Under the pieces are notes generated by a model that was given only the letters and a program-made list of their open reading frames with translations, did not search any database and had not been told where the DNA came from. From positions 49,922 through 113,921 of the forward strand of contig NZ_JRPL02000006.1 of assembly GCF_000765905.2 (NCBI RefSeq): a stretch of DNA of 64,000 nucleotides. Reading direction: 5' to 3'. Of the stretch, positions 54,501 through 63,916 are shown piece by piece (position 1 is the stretch's first letter; each line of letters starts with the position of its first letter). The stretch comes from Helicobacter trogontum (GTDB lineage: Bacteria; Campylobacterota; Campylobacteria; Campylobacterales; Helicobacteraceae). The position numbers were made by a program, and so were the translations under genes.

Positions 54501-55223
54501 AACATAATCTGGCAAAAACGCGTTAAGATATTTGCTTAAGGCTTTTCTAATCTGTTTTTTTATCTCTTTCCCAATGATGGCTTGAGAATCCCGCACAATA
54601 TCCGGATATGGGTATGGACCAAGTGCGCTTCCTAGCACATAAAAACACTCATGTGGCATTGTGCTCCATTGCCTTAATGCCTCATTTACCGCATCTTTTA
54701 GCGTTTTTGTCCCACTCTCAACAGCAACTACTTCCGCACCAAACTGCTCCATTATAAATACATTTGGTCGTTGTCTTTGCACATCTATTGCACCCATAAA
54801 AATAGTGCATGGCATCTTTAAAAAGGCACATACACTTGCCACTGCTACGCCGTGTTGTCCTGCACCTGTTTCGGCGATAACGCGTGTCTTTTTCATTCGT
54901 TTTGCAAGTAAAACTTGTGCAAGGGCGTTATTGATTTTATGTGCACCTGTATTTGCCAAACCTTCAAATTTGAGATAGATTTCATTTCCAAGTATTTCAG
55001 AAGCATTTTTTGCATAAATAAGAGGCGTTGGTCTGCCAACAAATGTCTTTAAGAGTCGTTTTAACTCTTTTTGAAAGCCTTTGGTTTGAAATATTTGTTT
55101 ATATGCTTTTTGTAAATCATCTAATGCTGGATATAATATTTCTGGGACAAAGCATCCGCCAAATTTAAAATCACCTTCCCCAAAATATCCTTTTTCACTT
55201 TTTAAAAATATTCTATCTTCCAT
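51531..55223 (-). CDS. trpB: Tryptophan synthase beta chain with very long disordered C-terminal tail
   Basis: 1230 residues from ATG 55223 (GAGGAAGT upstream; a frame extension to 55253 lacks support). Residues 1 to about 415 are a complete TrpB1-type enzyme, which joins indole and serine using PLP: Lys96 in GAHKINNA, Glu118 in AETGAGQHG, phosphate loop GGGSNSMG, and GRGDKD near 393. The next ~810 residues (51531 to about 53960) are low-complexity, rich in Asp, Glu, Asn, Ser, Gln, Thr, Ile and Leu, poor in Arg, Gly and aromatics, with imperfect repeats (DDELALSHVD / DEQLGLTHID). The final ~22 residues turn basic and hydrophobic (RVFKTVPELSKICGKSLKS). No trpA is adjacent. The enzyme part is certain; the tail's role is unknown. 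At least 13 AGATTCT/AGAATCT words fall in the tail. Confidence 0.93.
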   Translation of the reverse strand: MEDRIFLKSEKGYFGEGDFKFGGCFVPEILYPALDDLQKAYKQIFQTKGFQKELKRLLKTFVGRPTPLIYAKNASEILGNEIYLKFEGLANTGAHKINNALAQVLLAKRMKKTRVIAETGAGQHGVAVASVCAFLKMPCTIFMGAIDVQRQRPNVFIMEQFGAEVVAVESGTKTLKDAVNEALRQWSTMPHECFYVLGSALGPYPYPDIVRDSQAIIGKEIKKQIRKALSKYLNAFLPDYVVACVGGGSNSMGAFNAFLEDMEVKLVGVEAGGDDFKPNRHAMRLAENSGASIGVAHGYRSYFLQDKHGQISNTHSISAGLDYAGVGPQLAHLKHIGRVEFMAASDDSALEALQFFARHEGILPALESSHALAGVLEIAKKEKNKIIVVNVSGRGDKDIFITAKALCTSAWRDFLESELRNVEKLLKQKNKAKEVIIQEETNENESKERQNELKLALQDISHEDMSFFDSINTENEEADIQHLVDTQISPATQIQRDTSLTIAASNDLKNLDSTSTNIQSLEELDSNLIETNTNTLQASKDIDSMQSLSENQTSAQITEDMDLSDDTSIQSDMKLNLDSTDITNNEVIDEFTALQTQNNNELESSIINPVNDISTSNTESSQNTQEEIKELEQESIGGTQTGNSLKNLKEYDNINATTIDINSPNTDEDNMKSFSKEPLHFLTTNSDTESSCTEDISKSNPTQENMQILHFLQDDDLQEKGNLQVNASSTQQEAISHDNAISKADLTDEFQQELNQTANIEDNIPHDDLQVSFNEKDLLEKENLSQDSAQTESNNTDSTEILSHAEQNISLESLLHQNSNMTKVEEGDTISNNSNMENSQQSREQDDINSNQQLAKQLLFDLHTTQETTLETLEDLQHLATQHKQIDLIDETLQESKGINIDDELALSHVDHIQHDNDCQTHSDTMESSIINAAQQTESISQNTANTANDILEDIFDINTTNNIKDEQLGLTHIDDSQTSNDESQIHINTFDEILGLESLDSMNNDNIQDGGVLASLLETNDAREDNDLDKGLVLDSSGLDTSSAEISDIQTDSIEQECIESQSFKRQDSVQKNINIQDFDINDSNNTLEDLLDSSDKTTSLETDRNPSLHLDGSLLENTDSAQSDLENLELEIENELMGIFENINDNKHALHDTSMDQESINLDIQTQKEDFIVPSSNTDNNKDNMEYDQKDLEANNHTLSYIHTDMTKSRVFKTVPELSKICGKSLKS

Positions 55224-55435
55224 ACTTCCTCTTTCAATAATGGCAAAATACAAAACAATTCGTGCTTATTTTATCATTTTTCTGTAATTTTTTGACTTTG
55301 ATGTAGTGGTGAGCTAAGATTCTAAGCCTTTGTTGCAATAATGCTTTGCAAAGCAGATTTTAGTTGCTTGTAAAATCTTAAAAATTTGGAAAATCTTGTC
55401 TTTATCTTTAGGTTGTATTAGTTTTAGAATCAATG

Positions 55436-57733
55436 CTATTTCAACGCCTGTGTGATATAGGCAAGTTCTTCTGCAATATGTGTAAGCTCTTTTTGCTTTG
55501 CTTGCATGGAATCTCGCATTTCTTGCGTGTAGTTTTGCTGTCTTTTTTCAAGTGTGTTTTGCAGTATAGAATCTTTTTCTGCAATTTGTGTTTTTAGAAT
55601 CTCTTCTTGAGCTTGTAAGATTTGTGAGAAATATTCCAAAAATTTTGTTTCTACTTCTTTGTTTTTTTCCATAAGTACTTGCGTGAAAAGCTCAAAAGAT
55701 TGATTAAAAATTTCTTGTAGTTTAATGGAGAGCTCATTTTCCCTACCCTTACCATAAGCATTAATAAGCTTAGGGATAGAATCTTTTAGTTTTGCAACAC
55801 TTTGTGCGATTTGTTCCTTTGGTGCATGAAAGCTAACTTTTGGTTGCTTTATATCAGTGTGCTCATCAAGCAATATTTGAGTGATTTTTTTTGCGAGTTT
55901 ATATTTAAAATCTCTACTCACATCGCTGAAACAATCGCTTAGTCCAGATTCTAAAATTTCTCCTATACGCTCACTACTTGGAGGATTACCATGGGTGTAA
56001 CCATACACTGCTTCATCAAAGATTCTAGTCTGCAATCTTTCTTGTTCTCGTTTTAGACTTTTTTGCATACTTTTTTGCAATACATTTAAAAATTCTTCTA
56101 TATCATTTTGCTTTGCTTTTAAATCCTGCTTTTTTACATCAAGTTGTAAAAATAGCCTTTCGTGCTCAGCCTTAAGATTTGCAATCATTTCTTCTAATTC
56201 ATTTTCGGAAGCATTTAATAGAATTGATTCTAGACGCATATCCTCTTTGCATTGCTCAATTGTTTTTAAGAAGCCACGATATGCAAGATATAAAATATCT
56301 TTTTGTTTCAAGCTATTTTCACCAAGTAGCATTTTATCTAAGTAATTTTCAACTGCTATAATTCCTGTTTTTTCTAATGAAAAGCCTTGGTTTATCGCCT
56401 CTTCTCCTCGATTTGTTTTATGTAAAAGTGCCAAAAAACTTGCAACAGGAATAAAATCAATTCTCTCTATTATAGAATCTATATCACCACTATACTTTGC
56501 TTTTTTGAGTTGGGCTGCTAAACTTGTTTTTGTGTATTCAAGCGATTGTGCTAACTCTTTTTCGCTAATTAGATCAATGCGTGTCAATACGATAAGAAGT
56601 CGTGATATATTTTGCTCTAGAAGTGATTCTAGGATAAAATCAATATCAATTTGTGTTGCTACACAACTTGCATTCATAACATGAATAAGCAAGTCGCATT
56701 GCGTAATATAGGCTTTTGTGATCTCCTCTCTTTTTGTAATTGGATCATCAAGCCCTGGTGTATCTACAATTTCGACACCATTTTGAAGAAATTTAAGTGG
56801 TGTAAAAAGCGTTACTTCTTTTACAAGATTACATAATTTACTTTCATGATTTGCGGAAGTGTAGGTACTTAAATTATCAAGTGTTATTACCTCACTTTTT
56901 GTAGTATTTGTGATATAGTCATTAAGTCTAGTGCCAAAGATTCTTTCACTCTCAAGTACAAAGCTTTGCAAACTCTTATCATATTGCCCTGCTTTTTTAA
57001 GCTCTTCCCATTCGCCTGTATTCCAAAAAAATACCTCCGCAGATTCTGTATCTTTGTATTTTAAAATCGTTAAGTTTGCCGTTTCTGGAATAGTAGAACT
57101 TCCTAATACTTCTTTGCCTAATAAAGCATTTAAAAATGTGCTTTTACCTGCACTTAATACACCCGTGATTCCAATTGAGAATTTATGATTTTGTGCATTT
57201 GTGTAAATTTGGTTCAAGGTTTTATAATATTTCTCATGCAATTTTAGCTCATATAATCTTTTTAGAATCTGTGCGAGTTCATTAGAGAGTGTTTTGAGAT
57301 TTAGCACCTTGTGTTCTTCTTTTGCCTGTTGTGCTTGAAAAGCACTTTGAGTGAAAAAGTTTGAAAGGCTTCGTGCATGTTGGTTTGTGATTAACTCAGC
57401 CGCATTTAATCGTAAAATATGTGCCTTTAAATGCTTTAAATCTGCTGCATTTACAACGCTTAAAAGTGCATATTGTAGCAACTTGATAGACTCCATGTTG
57501 AGCTCATATTGTGGCATACATTGTGAATAAAGAGAACAAAAAGCCTGACTTTTTTCATAGAGATTAACATTTGTGCTATGCACGGATAGAATGAGGGCTT
57601 GAAGTTTTGGAGGAAGTGCTAGTAAGATGTCTTTTTGTGTGTCCAATAATGCCTTTATTGATGTATCTGAAATGGATGTACTTGGAATTTTTTCTTGGTG
57701 TATAAGGTGAAAAAAGTGTGTAGCAAGCTCCAT
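55436..57733 (-). CDS. Dynamin-like GTPase
   Basis: 765 residues. GTPase motifs: P-loop GVLSAGKSTF (near 191-200), switch I threonine in PETANLTIL, G3 DTPGLDDP (near 324) and a G4-like LTRIDL (near 383; TRxD instead of TKxD). Long helices with heptads follow, with a strongly coiled stretch at 480-560 and at the C-terminus (680-760). About 180 helical residues precede the GTPase domain. This is the layout of bacterial dynamin-like proteins; Campylobacter jejuni has a working pair of them that tether membranes. Here only one copy lies in the window. Membrane remodelling is likely; partner unknown. Confidence 0.85.
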   Translation of the reverse strand: MELATHFFHLIHQEKIPSTSISDTSIKALLDTQKDILLALPPKLQALILSVHSTNVNLYEKSQAFCSLYSQCMPQYELNMESIKLLQYALLSVVNAADLKHLKAHILRLNAAELITNQHARSLSNFFTQSAFQAQQAKEEHKVLNLKTLSNELAQILKRLYELKLHEKYYKTLNQIYTNAQNHKFSIGITGVLSAGKSTFLNALLGKEVLGSSTIPETANLTILKYKDTESAEVFFWNTGEWEELKKAGQYDKSLQSFVLESERIFGTRLNDYITNTTKSEVITLDNLSTYTSANHESKLCNLVKEVTLFTPLKFLQNGVEIVDTPGLDDPITKREEITKAYITQCDLLIHVMNASCVATQIDIDFILESLLEQNISRLLIVLTRIDLISEKELAQSLEYTKTSLAAQLKKAKYSGDIDSIIERIDFIPVASFLALLHKTNRGEEAINQGFSLEKTGIIAVENYLDKMLLGENSLKQKDILYLAYRGFLKTIEQCKEDMRLESILLNASENELEEMIANLKAEHERLFLQLDVKKQDLKAKQNDIEEFLNVLQKSMQKSLKREQERLQTRIFDEAVYGYTHGNPPSSERIGEILESGLSDCFSDVSRDFKYKLAKKITQILLDEHTDIKQPKVSFHAPKEQIAQSVAKLKDSIPKLINAYGKGRENELSIKLQEIFNQSFELFTQVLMEKNKEVETKFLEYFSQILQAQEEILKTQIAEKDSILQNTLEKRQQNYTQEMRDSMQAKQKELTHIAEELAYITQALK

Positions 57734-57929
57734 ATGTTTCCTTTGTTTCTGTAAGTTATATAGAATCTAAAAGACGTCATTATATCAAAACTTAATGATT
57801 TCAAGATGGATTTGCAGTGTGAAACTTAAGTAACAAGTGTTCATATTAGTAAAATATATATGGTGTGTAAAAATAGCACAAGGTATTGTTGTATTTGTGA
57901 AATTTGAATACTATCATTTTATTTTAGGC

Positions 57930-57935
57930 TACAAT
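57930..57935 (+). promoter_or_regulatory. -10-like box before aroB
   Basis: TACAAT in the context GGCTACAATATT, 52 bases before ATG 57988. Confidence 0.35.
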
Positions 57936-57987
57936 ATTAAGAAAGACTATTGCTCAAAATGATAACTCGGAGGTTAGTGTATAGAAT

Positions 57988-59022
57988 ATGAGAAAAAATA
58001 TTATGCTTAGCACAGGGACACAAAAGTATTCAGTTACAATAGGTAAAATCACATCATTAAAGTTTGAAGATAAAGATGTACTCCTTGTTACATCAAAAAA
58101 TCTTGAACATCTTTATCTGGAATACATGCTTTCTATTATAAAGGCTAAAAGCGTAAATGTTTGTGTTGTTGATGATGGTGAAATGCATAAAAACATGCAG
58201 ACAATCGATGAGATTCTAGAATCCGCATTTAAGCATAAGCTACATCGAAATGCTTTGATGATTGCACTTGGAGGTGGTGTCATTACTGATATGGTGGGTT
58301 TTGCAAGTGGGATATTTCAACGAGGCATTGATTTTATTAGTATTCCTACAACATTGCTTGCTATGGTTGATGCAAGTGTGGGTGGTAAATGTGGTGTAAA
58401 TAATAAATATGGAAAAAATCTTATCGGTTTATTCCATCAACCAAAACAAGTTTTTGTCGCACCTATGTTTTTACGCACATTACCAGAAAGGGAGCTATTG
58501 GCTGGTGTAGCAGAGATTATTAAGATTTTTGCGTGTTTTGAGTATTCTTTATTGCAAAATTTTAATATGCTTGATATTGAATTTTATATCCAAAAGAGCA
58601 TAGAATTAAAGGCTCAAGTTGTAGAAAAAGATGAAAAAGAAAGACATGGTTTAAGGGCGTTATTAAATTATGGACATACTTTTGGTCATGCTATAGAGCT
58701 AGAGGGAGGATATAGTGAATTTTTACACGGAGAGGCAGTAAGCATGGGGATTGTTATGGCAAACCGACTTTCAGTTAAGCTAGGCATATTATCAAGCGAT
58801 ATTGATATGTTTATTTGTGCATTACTAAAGAGGATTGGGCTTCCTACGCATTACAAAATAAAAGATATAGATTCTTTTTATAACGCATTTTTTTACGACA
58901 AAAAAAGTCTTGATTCGAAACTACATTTTATTTTGCTTGAATCAAAAGAGGTTATTAAGGCAACTGTCCATAACAACATAGATAAACAAATCATCTATGA
59001 GGTATTGCATGAGTTTGCTTAA
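57988..59022 (+). CDS. aroB: 3-dehydroquinate synthase
   Basis: Second step of the shikimate pathway: DAHP to 3-dehydroquinate with NAD and zinc. 344 residues. GGGVITDMVGFASGIFQRGI (NAD-binding, near 91-110) is the family block, as are PTTLLAMVDASVGGK and NLIGLFHQP; zinc ligands are Glu in EIIKIF, His in GHTFGHAIE and His in LHGEAVSMG. The ATG at 57988 is about 15 bases from the GGAGG at 57969-57973, a long spacing, but no better in-frame start was found. Its end overlaps the mscS start by 14 bases. Confidence 0.95.
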   Translation: MRKNIMLSTGTQKYSVTIGKITSLKFEDKDVLLVTSKNLEHLYLEYMLSIIKAKSVNVCVVDDGEMHKNMQTIDEILESAFKHKLHRNALMIALGGGVITDMVGFASGIFQRGIDFISIPTTLLAMVDASVGGKCGVNNKYGKNLIGLFHQPKQVFVAPMFLRTLPERELLAGVAEIIKIFACFEYSLLQNFNMLDIEFYIQKSIELKAQVVEKDEKERHGLRALLNYGHTFGHAIELEGGYSEFLHGEAVSMGIVMANRLSVKLGILSSDIDMFICALLKRIGLPTHYKIKDIDSFYNAFFYDKKSLDSKLHFILLESKEVIKATVHNNIDKQIIYEVLHEFA

Positions 59023-60664
59023 CACAAAGGTTTTATATTGTATTTTTGTGTTATTTGTGTGTTTTGGCACACAATTATTTGCTACACAAGCAGATTCTAC
59101 ACCATTGGACTCTGCTGAATCTAAACATCATAAAACAAATACGATAGTAAAAAGCGCTACGTTGAGCTCATATATAGATCAGTTAAAACAACTTGATTCT
59201 GCGTTGTATAAAACAGAGAGTATATGGCTTAAGAGATATGAGAATTTTAAAAGTTATCATGATATTTCAGATGAAATTGCAGAGATTGAAAAAGAAGCCT
59301 TATTGGCACCATTGGAAGCACAAAAAACACACAGATTGATGACATTAAAAAAGCAGCAAAACCTCTTAGAGCAATACCGCACGAAGCCATTTGGTGAATT
59401 GCTTGATAAACCTACACTTGAGGCTGCACCAGTCCTTACAAATCCATTTGAAATCTTTAGTGCGTTTTCATATATCAAACATATATCAAATATAAGATCA
59501 AATATGCAATATAATCAGCAAGATTTAGATAAGTTGCTGACTATACTTGATAAAAAAAGTGCAATCCTTAATGAAATCATACAAAGTCAAAAAATAAGTG
59601 TCACAGAAAAGCAAAGCTATAAAGATGTGTTGGTAGCCACACAAGAACAGAATTTAGAACTACAAAGTGCTAGAAATATCCTTGAGACAACCACAGATGT
59701 ATTTAATAAAGATGCTGATGAAATTGAGGCGAATCTAGAATATCAAATCAAAAACCAAATCTTAAAACTTGTATATATTGGTATTGGAATCTTGTTAAGT
59801 GTGGTTATAGCCTTTTTTTTAAAACTCATCGCAAAACGCTACATAGAACATCATGAAAGAGCTTATACTACAAGTAAAATCATCAATGTTTTTAATATTA
59901 CTATTATCTTCTTAATCCTTTTATTTGCATATATTGATAATGCAACCTATGCTGTGGCGATGGTGGGTTTTGCGTCCGCGGGTGTTGCTATTGCTATGAA
60001 AGATATGTTTATGAGTACGCTTGGGTGGCTTGTCATTGTGGTTGGTGGTAGCATACATGTTGGTGATAGAATTAGAGTAAAAAAAGAGAATGAAGTATTC
60101 ATCGGAGATGTGCTTGATATATCTATGTTACGTATTACAATTTATGATGATATTACACTGACTTCATATAGAGAGAATCATCGTGCAGGGAGATTAATCT
60201 TTATACCCAATAACTATATCTTCACGAATTTAATTTCAAATTATACTTATGGCAATCTGAAAAATATATGGGATAGTGTGTCTGTGTGCATTACTTTTGA
60301 TTCTAATATCACAAAGGCAAAAAAAATAGCTCTTGAAGTTGCAAGTACGCATGCAAAGATTTATACAGAGCAGACTAGGAGTCAAATGCAAAGAATGCGT
60401 GATAGATTTGCTTTAGCGCATTCCGCCCTAAATGTTGATCCACGCGTTTTTAATTTTGTAAAAGATAATGGCATGGATATTTCTGTATGGTTTCAAAATT
60501 ATGCTTATGGGACATTAAAGCTAAAAAGCGTAATAGCTCAAGAAATAGTAGAGAAATATTTATGCGAAGATGATATCCATATTGCCTATCCTATTACCCG
60601 CATTGTATATGAGAGGGCAAATGGTTTAGGGAAATCCCAAGATTTTATACCTGAAATTAACTAA
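59009..60664 (+). CDS. MscS-family mechanosensitive channel with periplasmic N-terminus
   Basis: 551 residues from ATG 59009, with GAGG (58999-59002) 6 bases upstream within aroB. A signal peptide (YCIFVLFVCFGTQLFA) is followed by about 200 residues of periplasmic helical coil, then membrane helices from about 250. The pore helix and beta domain are recognisable in GFASAGVAIAMKDMFMSTLGWLVIVV and IHVGDRIRV, and in RLIFIPNNYIFTNLISNYT. Members open under membrane tension and release solutes. It is translationally coupled with aroB. A T8 run occurs inside the coding part near 59813-59820. Confidence 0.9.
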   Translation: MSLLNTKVLYCIFVLFVCFGTQLFATQADSTPLDSAESKHHKTNTIVKSATLSSYIDQLKQLDSALYKTESIWLKRYENFKSYHDISDEIAEIEKEALLAPLEAQKTHRLMTLKKQQNLLEQYRTKPFGELLDKPTLEAAPVLTNPFEIFSAFSYIKHISNIRSNMQYNQQDLDKLLTILDKKSAILNEIIQSQKISVTEKQSYKDVLVATQEQNLELQSARNILETTTDVFNKDADEIEANLEYQIKNQILKLVYIGIGILLSVVIAFFLKLIAKRYIEHHERAYTTSKIINVFNITIIFLILLFAYIDNATYAVAMVGFASAGVAIAMKDMFMSTLGWLVIVVGGSIHVGDRIRVKKENEVFIGDVLDISMLRITIYDDITLTSYRENHRAGRLIFIPNNYIFTNLISNYTYGNLKNIWDSVSVCITFDSNITKAKKIALEVASTHAKIYTEQTRSQMQRMRDRFALAHSALNVDPRVFNFVKDNGMDISVWFQNYAYGTLKLKSVIAQEIVEKYLCEDDIHIAYPITRIVYERANGLGKSQDFIPEIN

Positions 60665-60988
60665 AAGTGATTTTTTGTAAAACGCGGCATTAGACACAAA
60701 GTTTTATTGTGTGCATGATATTTTGAGCATACTAGAAGCATTAATCCTTTTAAATATTAAAGCCTCTATGTAGCAGTGAAGCAAGAAAAATAGCATATAT
60801 AAATTTAAGCTTAAATAGCCAATGCAAGTATTAAAACTATGCAAAATATCTAAAATTACTCAACGATACAAGGCATTGAAATATATTCTATTCAATAGTT
60901 TTTTAAAAGTATTTTTAAGTGCATTGATTGGGTTAAGTATCTGTAAATATGACCTAGTGATGGTTGCAGAGTACAATCACAGCCAAAT
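60665..60988. other. Intergenic region between converging mscS and mnmA
   Basis: About 320 bases. A small stem ACACAA/TTGTGT with a 7-base loop lies near 60692-60710. A plus-strand frame of 69 codons reaches into mnmA and is not supported. Confidence 0.4.
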
Positions 60989-62032
60989 CTACATAATGAC
61001 ACCACCACCAAGCACAATATCATCTTTATAAATTACTAAGGCTTGTCCCTTTGCTACACCATATACTGGCTCTTTTAACGTTGCTATAATCTTATCATCT
61101 TGTATTGCGATAGTAGCATTGCTTGGTGTGCTGCGATAACGCACCTTTGCTTTATATTCACCATCTATAAACTCACTTGGTAGGGATTTATTTAATGCGG
61201 TTACACAAAAAGTTTCTAATTCCTCTTTTTTCCCAACAATAATTTCATTATCTTTTGGATTAATTTTTAATACAAAATGTGGCTCATGTGCACCTTTTAC
61301 GCTAAAACCTTTGCGTTTGCCTATAGTGTATTGCATATAACCTTTATGTTCACCTACAATATTGCCTTGCGTATCGCGTACAACACCTTTTTGATCCACA
61401 TTTGTATGTTTTTTTAAGATGTCAATATAATCTGTTTCGACAAAACAAATTTCTTGTGATTCTTTATAAGATTCTAAATCACCAAGTATTGGTAATGCTG
61501 CAAATGCCTTTGGTTTTACCTCCTCTTTTAGCATGTCGCCAAGCGGAAAGATAAGGCGATTAATTGCATCTTGACTGATAGCATATAGAAAGTAACTTTG
61601 ATCCTTGCTTTTATCTCTTGCTTCTCGTATCCGCTTTACACCCTGTATTGTCGCGATACGTGCATAATGCCCTGTTGCTATATATTCGCAACCATAACTA
61701 AGTGCCATGTTTAAGGCTAACCCAAATTTCATAAGTGGATTACATAACGCACAAGGATTTGGCGTTTCACCGCGTTTATAAGATTCTATAAACTCATTAT
61801 ATACTGCTTGTTTGAATTCCTCTTGTGCTTCTATAATCTTAAACTCTAAACCTAAAAATGCACATACCTTTTCGCAGTTTCTGATAAAAATTGCATGCTT
61901 TTCTTCTTTATCATGAAGCTTGAGATAAATTCCTAAAACTTCATATCCTTGTTGTTGCAATAAATAAGCAGAATAAGAACTATCAACACCACCGCTCATT
62001 AATAATGCAACTTTTTTCTTAATTTGTTCCAT
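60989..62032 (-). CDS. mnmA: tRNA-specific 2-thiouridylase
   Basis: Thiolates U34 of tRNAs for Lys, Glu and Gln. 347 residues. ATP-pyrophosphatase loop [10 protein letters not shown] (residues 13-22), first catalytic cysteine Cys94 in PNPCALCN, and second Cys196 in SQEICFVE, so the disulfide/persulfide pair is complete. C-terminal domain has [10 protein letters not shown] and VRYRSTP blocks. Start ATG 62032 after AAGG. Single gene. Confidence 0.96.
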   Translation of the reverse strand: MEQIKKKVALLMSGGVDSSYSAYLLQQQGYEVLGIYLKLHDKEEKHAIFIRNCEKVCAFLGLEFKIIEAQEEFKQAVYNEFIESYKRGETPNPCALCNPLMKFGLALNMALSYGCEYIATGHYARIATIQGVKRIREARDKSKDQSYFLYAISQDAINRLIFPLGDMLKEEVKPKAFAALPILGDLESYKESQEICFVETDYIDILKKHTNVDQKGVVRDTQGNIVGEHKGYMQYTIGKRKGFSVKGAHEPHFVLKINPKDNEIIVGKKEELETFCVTALNKSLPSEFIDGEYKAKVRYRSTPSNATIAIQDDKIIATLKEPVYGVAKGQALVIYKDDIVLGGGVIM

Positions 62033-62198
62033 AATATATAACCTTAAATATAAGTTTGATATAAAAGATAGATTGTATCGTATAAAATTGAATAAGTGTG
62101 TAATACACCAAATGATATCAGGTTACAAAAGTGTCATATTCATAACTTAGATTCTAAAACTAATATGTTGAGATTAAAGCTAATTGGAATTATACATT

Positions 62199-62576
62199 TC
62201 ATTCATGCGTTGTAATGTATTTATATAAGACATAGATTTCAGAATCTGTCAAATAATATTTTGGCATGACTGCATGGGTTTTACGCAATGCATGTGTAAA
62301 ACCCTGCAGATCAAGTTCTGTAATATCTGGGGCATTAATCTCCATATTTTTGCCCTTGTGTGTATAGCTTACAAGTTGCTTACCTTTACCATCTTCACCA
62401 TGACATTTTTGACAACCAATACCGCGTGGCTCTTGATAGAGATATTTGCCATACTCTGCTTCTGTCATAAATTGCTGACTTATCATAGAATCTTCTGCAT
62501 CAATTTCTTGCGTAAGAGCATACATGTATTGCAGACACGCAATACAAAACACAAAGGCACAACAATACTTTACCAT
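62199..62576 (-). CDS. Small class I c-type cytochrome
   Basis: 125 residues with an N-terminal signal peptide (cleavage near YALTQ). One haem motif, CQKCH (Cys55, Cys58, His59), is followed by GEDGKGKQL; a Met in AVMPKYYLTDSEI could be the sixth ligand. Single-haem periplasmic electron carrier. Start ATG 62576. H. pylori has a similar short cytochrome c family protein. Partner oxidase is not in the window. Confidence 0.85.
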   Translation of the reverse strand: MVKYCCAFVFCIACLQYMYALTQEIDAEDSMISQQFMTEAEYGKYLYQEPRGIGCQKCHGEDGKGKQLVSYTHKGKNMEINAPDITELDLQGFTHALRKTHAVMPKYYLTDSEIYVLYKYITTHE

Positions 62577-62665
62577 CTGTTACTCCATAGTAATTTGACA
62601 TTAGGATATTATTGTAACAAATTATTGTTATGTAGGTTAGATACAAATTGTAAAAAGTGCAACAA

Positions 62666-62923
62666 CTACTTCCTTGTTGTTTGCACTTGATTTGTGACTA
62701 CAATATCTTTTTTAATCTTATCAAAGATTGCTTGTCCTATACCTTTTACTTGTTTAATATCTTCAATCTTTTTAAATCTAGTTTTTGTGCGATATTCAAT
62801 GATTGCTTTTGCTTCACCTATACCATTTAAAGTCATAAGTTCTTTTTGACTTGCAGTATTAATATTTACTGCTGCAAAAAGAAAGCTAGAGAATATAACA
62901 AATAGAAATAAAAGTCTTTTCAT
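62666..62923 (-). CDS. ComEA-like helix-hairpin-helix DNA-binding protein
   Basis: 85 residues from ATG 62923, with GGGAG 6 bases upstream (a longer frame to 62947 is less likely). A signal peptide ([14 protein letters not shown]) is followed directly by the helix-hairpin-helix pair [18 protein letters not shown] and [14 protein letters not shown], the ComEA family pattern. ComEA binds incoming double-stranded DNA in the periplasm during natural transformation. Small stand-alone forms like this occur in H. pylori and Campylobacter. Relevant to the AGATTCT word found in this window. Confidence 0.86.
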   Translation of the reverse strand: MKRLLFLFVIFSSFLFAAVNINTASQKELMTLNGIGEAKAIIEYRTKTRFKKIEDIKQVKGIGQAIFDKIKKDIVVTNQVQTTRK

Positions 62924-63172
62924 ATAAAACTCCCAAGTAAGATTCAATAATATTAAAAAACATTAAAACTAAGACAATATGTCTTATCCCAAACAATACA
63001 ATAACATAAAAATCCTATATTGTATTGTTTCATACCTATGTGTCTTATATTTTTATTTTGTGTGTGTAGAAATGTGAGATGTTTCATATATGAAGTTACC
63101 TATATCGCCATAAAATTACTATAAAATCCCTTATGATAATTTGGCAAATAGACAAATAAAAGGAATTTGTGC

Positions 63173-63769
63173 GTGAATTATAGAGAAAAAGATAGCAATC
63201 TAGCGCCTATCGTGCTTGGTATAAGTGGTGGGAGTTGCATTGAGCTTGCATTACACTTTATTAAACGATTTCCAAAAGAACGTATGCTTTATATTGTGCC
63301 AACGCAAAATGCTGCCTTACTTTGTCAGGCAGAAAAAAAGCAGAATCTTAAAAATCTAATCAATGCTATACGCACAGACAATATTGCCTTTTATGATTCT
63401 ATGACAAGCCCTTTGGCAAGTGGTAGTTTTTATTTTGAATCCTGCATTATCTTGCCAACAAGTAGCAATACATTATCAAGTATTGCTAATGGTTTGCAGA
63501 GTAACCTGCTTACACGCATAGGTGCTGTATGCTTGAAAGAGAAAAGAAACCTTGTGCTTGGCGTAAGGGAGATGCCCTTAAGTGCAATTTTGCTTGAAAA
63601 CATGGCAAAGTTAGCCAACTTAGGTGTGTATGTGGCACCCCCTATTGCTGGGTATTATGGTGGTATTTACGACTTAGAATCCTTACATGATTTTTTGATT
63701 GGTAGATATTTTGATATGTTGAATATACCGCATGATTTATTTGTGCGTTGGGGCGTAAATAAACAATAA
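63173..63769 (+). CDS. ubiX: Flavin prenyltransferase UbiX
   Basis: Makes prenylated FMN, the cofactor of UbiD-type decarboxylases. 198 residues from GTG 63173 (AGGAA 7 bases upstream; a TTG two codons earlier is too near). Family blocks: GISGGSCIELALHF (near 13-26), DSMTSPLASGSFYFES (normally GxDxxAxIASGS-type), LPTSSNTLSSIANGL and REMPLSAILLENM near 125. In this group prenylated FMN may serve menaquinone synthesis, in which MqnA (24033-24758) also acts; this link is inference. Confidence 0.92.
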   Translation: MNYREKDSNLAPIVLGISGGSCIELALHFIKRFPKERMLYIVPTQNAALLCQAEKKQNLKNLINAIRTDNIAFYDSMTSPLASGSFYFESCIILPTSSNTLSSIANGLQSNLLTRIGAVCLKEKRNLVLGVREMPLSAILLENMAKLANLGVYVAPPIAGYYGGIYDLESLHDFLIGRYFDMLNIPHDLFVRWGVNKQ

Positions 63770-63916
63770 TATAGAATCAATATCTATTTGTATAAGCAAT
63801 CAATATTTTACTATATTGTTTTTCTATGTAAAAATGAGCAAAAAGAAGTAAAATCATGATGCACTAAGCTATAATTACCTCCTATGCTTTTCTAAATAAT
63901 GGTATAAAGGGATAAT

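Noticed and set aside
59813..59820. T8 run in mscS and T8 run before dgkA as phase-variation tracts
   Set aside because: Eight T residues are short for slippage in a 66-67% AT genome and encode an ordinary Phe-Phe-Leu in mscS. No frame change is seen.
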